In this document: positions 1 through 4,805 of the stretch, piece after piece
Layout: each line of letters starts with the position of its first letter
Numbering within the stretch: the first letter of the stretch is position 1
NCBI GenBank assembly: GCA_001794935.1
Contig: MGLY01000009.1
Coordinates: forward strand, 3,715-9,237
DNA length: 5,523 nt
Direction of reading: 5' to 3'
DNA from: Chlamydiae bacterium RIFCSPHIGHO2_12_FULL_49_9
GTDB taxonomy: Bacteria; Chlamydiota; Chlamydiia; Chlamydiales; SM23-39
Made by a program: the position numbers and the translations under genes
The notes under the pieces: model-generated
What the model saw: only the letters and a program-made list of their open reading frames with translations
Databases searched by the model: none
Told to the model about the DNA's origin: nothing

Positions 1-354
1 TGCTTTGAAAGTCCCGAAAGACTCATTTCCACATTGGAAGAAATCCTCGCCCTCGATCCCGACCGGGAACTGGCGGTTGCGCGCGAGCTCACAAAAATCT
101 ATGAAGAGAGCTGTTGGGGCAAGCCCTCAGAGCTCCTCTCCCATTTTCAGGCTCATCCGCCCAAGGGGGAAATTGTCCTCCTCATCAAAGAGGGAAAAGA
201 GTTCGACGATGCGCTTTCTTTGGAAGAGCTCGTCAAGATGCTCCAGGATCTCCATGGCCTCTCTTTAAAAGACGCCGTCAAAACATCTGCCAAAATGAAG
301 AACTTGCCGAAGAGAGATGTCTATAAACATTTTCTAAAATCTTCAAAAAAATGA
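1..354 (+). CDS. rsmI: RsmI, 16S rRNA (cytidine-2'-O)-methyltransferase, C-terminal part (5' end outside window)
   Basis: The reading frame is open from the first base and stops with TGA at 352-354, leaving 117 C-terminal residues of a protein of usually about 230-290. The family 2'-O-methylates C1402 in the decoding centre of 16S rRNA, using S-adenosylmethionine. Two family signatures are visible: FESPERL at residues 2-8 (the F-E/Y-S-P-x-R-L helix after the catalytic core) and VARELTKIYEE around residues 26-36. A KGEIVLLI strand follows, and the tail contains LSLKDAVK and LPKRDVYK, matching the helical C-terminal segment of RsmI. The S-adenosylmethionine-binding N-terminal domain lies upstream of the window. 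A TTG at 34 is an internal leucine codon and not a start, because the frame continues upstream with family sequence. nadC follows after 27 bp, suggesting co-transcription. Recognition is from motifs. Confidence 0.88.
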   Translation, partial: CFESPERLISTLEEILALDPDRELAVARELTKIYEESCWGKPSELLSHFQAHPPKGEIVLLIKEGKEFDDALSLEELVKMLQDLHGLSLKDAVKTSAKMKNLPKRDVYKHFLKSSKK

Positions 355-366
355 ATCGCTTGTGTT

Positions 367-380
367 AGAACATCTGTTCT
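367..380. promoter_or_regulatory. Perfect 14-bp dyad directly upstream of nadC
   Basis: The sequence AGAACA-TC-TGTTCT is a perfect inverted repeat ending 1 base before the nadC ATG, in the position where a ribosome binding site would be expected. The two-base centre is too short for a good RNA hairpin, so a dimeric DNA-binding protein site is more plausible than a terminator. Its inner part, GAAC-N4-GTTC, resembles the SOS-box form known from Bacillota, but nothing else supports LexA control here. Chance occurrence cannot be excluded. Confidence 0.3.
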
Positions 381-381
381 T

Positions 382-1254
382 ATGCAACTTTTTGACATCG
401 CAACCACAGATCTTGAAGAGCTCATCCAAAGAGCCTTTGCGGAAGATTTTGCGCACGACGACATCACGTCGCTCTCCTGCATTCCGGAAACGACGCAGGC
501 CGCCGCAAAAATTGTCCTCAAACAAATGGGCTGCATTGCAGGTCTTAAATTCGTCCCGACGATCTTTCAGCTCTTCGATCCAAGCCTTCAGGTTAAACTC
601 TTCATTCAAGAAGGGCAATTGTGCGATGCGGGGGTCGTCCTCGCTGAAATCAAAGGCCCTGCCCGCTCGATCCTCTCTGCGGAGAGAGTTGCCCTCAACT
701 TCCTGCAGCACTTGAGCGGCGTTGCAAGCCTCACCTCTCGCTGCGTGGCAAGAGCGAGAGGAACCGACTGCCAAATCCTCGACACCCGCAAAACAATCCT
801 GGGGCTCCGCTCTCTCCAAAAATACGCCGTTCGGATCGGCGGAGGAACAAATCACAGACTTCACCTCGCAGACCGGATCCTCATTAAAAACAACCACCTC
901 GCCCTCGCCTCCGCCCATGCCCCCGCTCCGCTTTTCTTTTGCATCCGGAGCGCCCGTTTCCGCCATCCGAAGAGCTGGATCGAAGTGGAGATCGGATCGG
1001 CCGATGAGTTTACCGATGCGATCCACGCTGGAGCGGATGCCGTTTTGCTCGACAATATGACTCCAAAGGAAGTGGAAATGTGCGCCAAGCTCAACCAGAT
1101 GCAAGAGGGCAAAAAAGCTTATTTGGAAGCCTCCGGCGGAATTGCTCTCGATAACCTTGCACATTATGCCGCATGGGTAGATGGTATTTCGATTGGAGCA
1201 TTGACCCATTCAGCGCCGGCTCTCGATATTTCACTTAAGATAAGCCCTATTTAA
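382..1254 (+). CDS. nadC: Nicotinate-nucleotide pyrophosphorylase (carboxylating), quinolinate phosphoribosyltransferase
   Basis: This 290-residue protein matches the usual NadC length (about 275-300). The enzyme converts quinolinate and phosphoribosyl pyrophosphate to nicotinate mononucleotide, CO2 and pyrophosphate in cytosolic NAD synthesis. Visible motifs are the N-terminal EDFAHDDIT (21-29), the ERVALNFLQHLSG helix (101-113), the substrate-binding DTRKT (134-138), QKYAV followed by GGGTNHR (146-159), IKNNH (168-172), the barrel strand EVEIGS (191-196), VLLDNM (211-216), LEASGGI (248-254) and the C-terminal IGALTHSAPALDIS. Arg, Lys and His residues expected to bind quinolinate and phosphoribosyl pyrophosphate are retained. 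The usual TxPGLR loop reads TILGLR, a Pro-to-Leu change. The ATG at 382 is chosen because the family N-terminus begins there; no clear Shine-Dalgarno precedes it. Neither nadA nor nadB is in the window, so the quinolinate source is unknown. groEL follows after 18 bp. Confidence 0.95.
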   Translation: MQLFDIATTDLEELIQRAFAEDFAHDDITSLSCIPETTQAAAKIVLKQMGCIAGLKFVPTIFQLFDPSLQVKLFIQEGQLCDAGVVLAEIKGPARSILSAERVALNFLQHLSGVASLTSRCVARARGTDCQILDTRKTILGLRSLQKYAVRIGGGTNHRLHLADRILIKNNHLALASAHAPAPLFFCIRSARFRHPKSWIEVEIGSADEFTDAIHAGADAVLLDNMTPKEVEMCAKLNQMQEGKKAYLEASGGIALDNLAHYAAWVDGISIGALTHSAPALDISLKISPI

Positions 1255-1260
1255 AACAAC

Positions 1261-1266
1261 GAGGAG
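1261..1266 (+). promoter_or_regulatory. Ribosome binding site of the groEL paralogue
   Basis: GAGGAG, within CGAGGAGA, lies 6 bases before the ATG at 1273. It is the only strong Shine-Dalgarno in the window: nadC, the SET gene and the 4806 gene have poor or no such sequences. It fixes the chaperonin start and suggests this gene is translated more strongly than its neighbours. Confidence 0.8.
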
Positions 1267-1272
1267 AACAGT

Positions 1273-2853
1273 ATGACAGCGAAAGCAAAAGAAATCCGAT
1301 TTGAAGAAGATGCCCGCAACGCCCTTCGCGATGGAATCAACCAACTCGCAGACGTCGTCGCCGTCACACTAGGACCTAAAGGGCGAAACGTCGGCCTTGA
1401 AAGCGCTTTTGGGTCTCCCACCATCACAAGCGACGGCAACTCGATCGCCAAAGAGATCGAACTCAAAGATCCGTTCCTCAACATGGGCGCCTCGATGGCA
1501 AAAGAAGTCGCCGCTAAAATCAAAGAAAAGTCGGGCGATGGCACAACAACAGGCATCATCCTCCTCCGCGCCCTCGTACAAGCCGGAGTGAAAAACATCG
1601 CCTCCGGCGCTAACCCCACCGCCATCAAGCGCGGCATGGATAAAGCCTTGGACGCCGTTCTCAAAGAGATCGATGCGATGTCTCTTGAAGTGAAAAATAG
1701 CCAAGACACCCGCAACATCGCAGCCGTCTCCGCATCCGGCAACCAGGAAATCGGAGACAAGATCGCCGAATGCTTTGACAAAGTCGGAAGATCGGGCGTC
1801 ATCCAAATCGAAGAGGGAAAAGGGATCGACACCACCATCGAAATGGTCGAAGGGATGCAGATCGACCGCGGCTACTTAAGCCCCTACTTCTGCACCAATG
1901 CTGAAAAACTCTCAGTCGAGCTCACAAATCCCCTCATTCTCGTCACCGACAAAAAAATCAGCTCCATCCAGGAACTTCTCCCCATCCTACAGCACATTGC
2001 ATCGACAGGAGAGGAACTCCTCATCATCGCAGACGACATCGAAGGAGATGCCCTCTCCACACTCGTCGTCAACAAGCTCCGAGGCTCTCTCAAAGTCGCC
2101 GCCATCAAGGCTCCCGGCTTTGGCGACAGGCGCAAACTCCTCCTCGAAGACATCGCCATCCTCACCGGCGCCGAGCTCATCGCCGAAGAGAAAGGGATGT
2201 TCCTCAAAGATGCGGGCCCCGACGTCCTCGGAAAAGCCGATCAGATCACAATTCTCAAAGAAAAAACCACTTTTGTCGGCGGCAAAGGAAAGGCCAAAGA
2301 GATCAAAGCTCGCATCCTCCAGCTCACAGCCGAGATCAAGCGCTCCACCTCCGAGTACGACAAAGAGAAGCTCGAAGAGAGAAAAGCCAAACTGCAAGGC
2401 GGCGTCGCCGTTATCAAAGTCGGCGCTCCCACAGAGTCTGAAATGAAAAAGAAAAAGCAGATGTTTGAAGACTCGCTCAACTCCACCCGCGCGGCCCTGG
2501 AAGAAGGGATCGTCCCCGGCGGCGGCGTGACCCTTCTCAGGGCTTCCAGCCGCACCCTCAAACTCGACCCTGAAGAAAACATCGGCGCCCAAATCCTCCT
2601 CAAAGCCTGCCAAGCTCCCTTTAAGCAGCTCGTCTCCAACACAGGGTATGATCCCCTCCTCATCCTCGACGAGGTGCTCAAAAAAGAGAAACACTTCGGC
2701 TTCAACGCGCTCACAGAAAAAGTCGAAGACCTCCTTGCCTCCGGCGTCATCGACCCCGCCAAAGTCATAAAAAACAGCCTCTCCCACGCCGTCTCGATCG
2801 CCGGCATCGTCCTCCTCTCGGAAGCCCTCATCACCGAGACAGACGAAGAGTAA
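1273..2853 (+). CDS. groEL: GroEL-family chaperonin (Hsp60), orphan paralogue without C-terminal GGM tail
   Basis: This 526-residue group I chaperonin aligns with GroEL along its whole length (E. coli GroEL is 548). GroEL forms a double-ring cytosolic complex that folds proteins with ATP and GroES. The N-terminal equatorial part contains TLGPKGRNV (32-40) and GDGTTT (88-93). The ATPase aspartates corresponding to E. coli D52, D87 and D398 are D54, D89 and D400. The apical domain keeps RGYLSPYF (199-206), ELLPIL (234-239) and TLVVN (263-267), which match the substrate- and GroES-binding surface, plus APGFGDRRK (280-288). GGVAVIKVGA (376-385) marks the intermediate domain. Deviations are SDGNSIAKE (53-61) where KDGVxVAKE is usual, TTTGIILL for TTTATVLA, and an acidic end TETDEE with no Gly-Gly-Met tail. 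No groES lies beside it. Chlamydiae typically carry several groEL copies, and this is probably an accessory one rather than the groESL-operon copy. It looks catalytically intact. Confidence 0.95.
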   Translation: MTAKAKEIRFEEDARNALRDGINQLADVVAVTLGPKGRNVGLESAFGSPTITSDGNSIAKEIELKDPFLNMGASMAKEVAAKIKEKSGDGTTTGIILLRALVQAGVKNIASGANPTAIKRGMDKALDAVLKEIDAMSLEVKNSQDTRNIAAVSASGNQEIGDKIAECFDKVGRSGVIQIEEGKGIDTTIEMVEGMQIDRGYLSPYFCTNAEKLSVELTNPLILVTDKKISSIQELLPILQHIASTGEELLIIADDIEGDALSTLVVNKLRGSLKVAAIKAPGFGDRRKLLLEDIAILTGAELIAEEKGMFLKDAGPDVLGKADQITILKEKTTFVGGKGKAKEIKARILQLTAEIKRSTSEYDKEKLEERKAKLQGGVAVIKVGAPTESEMKKKKQMFEDSLNSTRAALEEGIVPGGGVTLLRASSRTLKLDPEENIGAQILLKACQAPFKQLVSNTGYDPLLILDEVLKKEKHFGFNALTEKVEDLLASGVIDPAKVIKNSLSHAVSIAGIVLLSEALITETDEE

Positions 2854-2858
2854 AAACA

Positions 2859-2879
2859 GGGGGGGGCTCTGCCCCTCCT
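2859..2879 (+). terminator. Possible transcription terminator after groEL
   Basis: GGGGC (2863-2867), loop TCT, GCCCC (2871-2875) forms a stem that extends to 2859 and 2879 with two further G-C and two G-T pairs, starting 5 bases after the groEL stop. There is no T-run behind it, so it is not a classical intrinsic terminator. It may only protect the mRNA 3' end, or simply be the first member of the hairpin array that follows. Confidence 0.35.
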
Positions 2880-3018
2880 ACCCCGGCAAAGGGCGTGCCC
2901 AAGTCTACCTGTTCAAAACAAGGAACAGGATCACGCCATGAAAACGCTGCGGGACGCAGCTAATGATACGCACTCGAGGCTTTGCCTCGAGCTCCACCAA
3001 AGGACTCGCGTCCTTTGG
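2859..3018. repeat. Intergenic array of five consecutive stem-loops, repeat-like
   Basis: The 183-bp gap between the convergent groEL and hydrolase genes contains five inverted repeats: 2859-2879 (GGGGC/GCCCC core), 2908-2914 with 2923-2929 (7 bp, 8-base loop), 2946-2951 with 2955-2960 (6 bp, loop GGA), 2973-2980 with 2984-2991 (8 bp, loop TTT), and 2997-3005 with 3010-3018 (9 bp, loop TCGC). All stems other than the first are perfect. A shorter GGGC/GCCC palindrome sits at 2891-2900. The first and fourth share the core GGCTYTGCC. Such density is unlike ordinary spacer and suggests a dispersed extragenic palindromic repeat. It could also act as a two-way transcription barrier between the convergent genes. 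No convincing gene is present. Confidence 0.7.
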
Positions 3019-3036
3019 AATCCTTTAGAGACCGAC

Positions 3037-3804
3037 TCAATGCCCAGATGAACAAAGGCTGTTTTCCTTTACGGCAATGACGAAGGCCTCAGCGATCCGT
3101 TTGGAAAAAGAATCTGTCATCCGCTCCGGATGCCATTCGACAGCGAGCAAAAATGGCTGATGGTCTTTTTCTTTCCACTCAAATGCTTCAATCAGCTGAT
3201 CTCTAGATCGGGCAGAAGGGAGAAATGGATCTGCAAGGCGGTCAATGGCTTGATGGTGGCGGCTGTTTACCAATGTATAATCGCCGGAAGCCAGACTGCG
3301 AAGAAGTGTCCCCTGTTCGATAGAAATTATATGATAGGCAAATCCTTTCTCAATTCTATGGACCACGCGAGAAACAGTCTCGGTAGGGATATCAGCAATT
3401 AAAGTTCCCCCATAAATTACGTTGAGAAGCTGAAAGCCGCGGCAGATTCCCAAAATAGGCATTTTGCGCTCAATTGCAATCATCGCAAGAGCCCATTCTC
3501 TCTTATCTCTTTCCGGATCGATTGAGCAAAGCGGAGCCTTTTCAGGTCTTCCATAGTAAGCGGGATCGATATCGAGCCCACCGCTCAGTATGAAGCCACA
3601 ACACCGCTGCAAGACAGCTATACCCTTTTCTTCAGGCAAAAGGGAAAGGTCAATCACCTCAATAGAAGAGTCTGCCTGCCCAAGCCATTTGGCAAAAGGC
3701 TCTCCATTTTTATAAATTCCTACCGAGATCGACTCAGCAAATCCTGCGCCTTCGCTCAGCGCAAATAGAGCTATAAAGATATGAATCAGGGTCATTCTCT
3801 GCAT
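3037..3804 (-). CDS. Class I glutamine-amidotransferase-like hydrolase (peptidase C26, PuuD-like) with probable signal peptide
   Basis: The 255-residue protein belongs to the family that includes PuuD, gamma-glutamyl-GABA hydrolase (about 254 residues), which cleaves gamma-glutamyl amide bonds. Visible are FILSGGLDIDPAYYG (71-85), the nucleophile elbow ILGICRGFQLLN (117-128; Cys121), NSRHHQAID (180-188) and VEWHPE (222-227; catalytic His225 and Glu227), so the triad is complete. The frame is open back to 3990, but those 62 codons lie mainly in a palindromic repeat. The ATG at 3804 gives family length and an N-terminus MQRMTLIHIFIALFAL ending GFA, a plausible signal peptide cleaved after residue 23; ATG 3795 is an alternative. 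Family members are normally cytosolic, so export would be unusual. Substrate is unknown; gamma-glutamyl peptides or amides are inferred. It is transcribed against both neighbours. No strong Shine-Dalgarno is seen. Confidence 0.87.
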   Translation of the reverse strand: MQRMTLIHIFIALFALSEGAGFAESISVGIYKNGEPFAKWLGQADSSIEVIDLSLLPEEKGIAVLQRCCGFILSGGLDIDPAYYGRPEKAPLCSIDPERDKREWALAMIAIERKMPILGICRGFQLLNVIYGGTLIADIPTETVSRVVHRIEKGFAYHIISIEQGTLLRSLASGDYTLVNSRHHQAIDRLADPFLPSARSRDQLIEAFEWKEKDHQPFLLAVEWHPERMTDSFSKRIAEAFVIAVKENSLCSSGH

Positions 3805-3821
3805 ATCATTTTCTACGTGTA

Positions 3822-3986
3822 TATATACCGCTCGTGATTCGAGAATCGGTTCTCGCAGCGTCGGCTTACCCTCGGAACACCTCTCTTCACTCGCGCCTTG
3901 CGAAACGCAATGGTCGCTCGTTCCAGAGAAGTATTCCGAGGAGCCTCCTTGCGATCTCCCGATTCTTGAATCACTCTCGGTATATA
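3822..3986. repeat. 165-bp imperfect palindrome, MITE-like, upstream of the C26 hydrolase
   Basis: The arms 3822-3849 and 3959-3986 pair over 28 positions, with 3 mismatches and 1 G-T pair; the outermost 9 bases, TATATACCG/CGGTATATA, are perfect. Pairing resumes inward with CCTCGGAA (3870-3877) against TTCCGAGG (3934-3941), and the exact centre is a hairpin TTGCG-AAA-CGCAA (3898-3910). The symmetry of arms and apex around 3904 shows that this is one degenerate long palindrome. Size, terminal inverted repeats, TA-rich ends compatible with a TA target duplication and absence of coding capacity suit a miniature inverted-repeat element. Its left end places TATATA about 15-20 bases before the hydrolase start, where it could serve as a -10 element. 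No second copy is visible in the window, so mobility is inferred. Confidence 0.7.
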
Positions 3987-4008
3987 CCAAAACAGCCCCC
4001 CCAAAACA

Positions 4009-4077
4009 AAGTAAAAATTCTATTATTATATTTATTTATTTCTTTTTATAAATAGATAAATTTGTTACTATTTCATC
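4009..4077 (+). promoter_or_regulatory. AT-rich leader and probable promoter region of the SET-domain gene
   Basis: Nearly all of the 69 bases are A or T, in sharp contrast to the surrounding coding sequence. They include TATTATTATATTTATTTATTT and TATAAATAGATAAAT, with several possible -10 hexamers (for example TATAAA at 4047-4052). No single -35/-10 pair stands out. There is no Shine-Dalgarno before ATG 4078, so the message may be leaderless-like or rely on an unstructured AU-rich 5' region. Confidence 0.4.
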
Positions 4078-4773
4078 ATGAAATTTAAGATGCCAAGACC
4101 GGTAATTACCCCTGAAATTAACCTGATCGCCCGAAGAGCGATCCGAGTGCAGAAGATTTATGTCCCTGCGGCTACCAGGAAAAATTTGAAAGAGATCGCC
4201 CAGATCTCCGGCGAAATCAAGAAAAAGGGCCTCCCGAGCTATCTCATTGTCAGAAAACTGAAAGGCAAACTCGGCCACGGCGTCTTCCTCCACCCCGAAG
4301 CGAAGCCCATTGAAAGAGGCCAGGTCATCGCCTCTTATGCCGGAGAGATGCAGCTTTTCCCCCAAAACCAATCCGACGATTCAGACTACGCTTTTGCCCC
4401 GATTGTCGACATTCGCCTGACCAAAGAAGAGCAGCTCCGCTTCGATCCCAAAAGAAAATATCATCCGAGAAGACTCTATGCTCTCGATTTGGATGCAGTG
4501 AGAAAGGGCAATTTCACAAGATTCATCAATCATTCAGAAAAGCCCAACATCGAAGCTTGCCTGTTGAGAATTCCTCCCAACTCCCACGGTCTAAAACCTG
4601 CCAGCGCCGAGATCGTCTACATCGCAAAAAAACGAATTCATCCGGGCGAGCAGCTCCTCGTTTGCTACGAAGGCGAAGACAAAAGCTATTGGGGCGTCAT
4701 GGGAATCAAACCATTCCCTATCACTCCAAAGACGTTTCAACTGAGTTCTTCTCTCAAAGTCCAAGGCGCTTGA
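4078..4773 (+). CDS. Stand-alone SET-domain protein, putative lysine methyltransferase (NUE/cpnSET-like)
   Basis: The 231-residue protein has a basic N-terminal segment (about 1-62) and a SET domain to about 188. Motifs are GHGVFL (66-71), the S-adenosylmethionine-binding turn; IASYAGE (84-90), the YxGE element; RFINHSEKPN (148-157), the pseudoknot NHSxxPN; and GEQLLVCYE (180-188), with Tyr187 at the position of the catalytic C-terminal tyrosine. No pre-SET or post-SET zinc cysteines are present. SET proteins transfer methyl groups to lysines. In Chlamydia, relatives are reported to act on bacterial histone-like proteins (cpnSET) or on host histones after type III secretion (NUE). Length fits that group. 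Which target applies here cannot be read from the sequence. ATG 4090 is an alternative start. The next gene begins 32 bp downstream and may be co-transcribed. Confidence 0.92.
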   Translation: MKFKMPRPVITPEINLIARRAIRVQKIYVPAATRKNLKEIAQISGEIKKKGLPSYLIVRKLKGKLGHGVFLHPEAKPIERGQVIASYAGEMQLFPQNQSDDSDYAFAPIVDIRLTKEEQLRFDPKRKYHPRRLYALDLDAVRKGNFTRFINHSEKPNIEACLLRIPPNSHGLKPASAEIVYIAKKRIHPGEQLLVCYEGEDKSYWGVMGIKPFPITPKTFQLSSSLKVQGA

Positions 4774-4805
4774 CATTCCCCCACTTTCTCGTTAATTAGA
4801 AAGAG

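Noticed and set aside
368..379. LexA/SOS box (GAAC-N4-GTTC) before nadC
   Set aside because: Only a half-consensus match, the downstream genes are not DNA-repair genes, and no LexA is visible; kept only as an unnamed dyad.
343..1209. 288-codon open frame on the minus strand opposite nadC
   Set aside because: It is antisense to a gene with full family motifs and its translation shows no recognisable domain; it reflects codon bias of nadC.
1987..2787. 266-codon open frame on the minus strand opposite groEL
   Set aside because: The translation is a low-complexity Phe/Glu/Asp/Gly-rich shadow of groEL codons.
2938..3027. Small plus-strand frame (29 codons) in the gap after groEL
   Set aside because: It consists almost entirely of stem-loop repeats, lacks a ribosome binding site and has no coding character.
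3805..3990. N-terminal 62-codon extension of the C26 hydrolase frame
   Set aside because: It is encoded mostly by the palindrome, has no family similarity, and the start at 3804 gives the usual family length with a plausible signal peptide.
3834..4055. 73-codon plus-strand frame across the palindrome
   Set aside because: It arises from the palindrome and runs into the AT-rich SET leader; no motif and no ribosome binding site.
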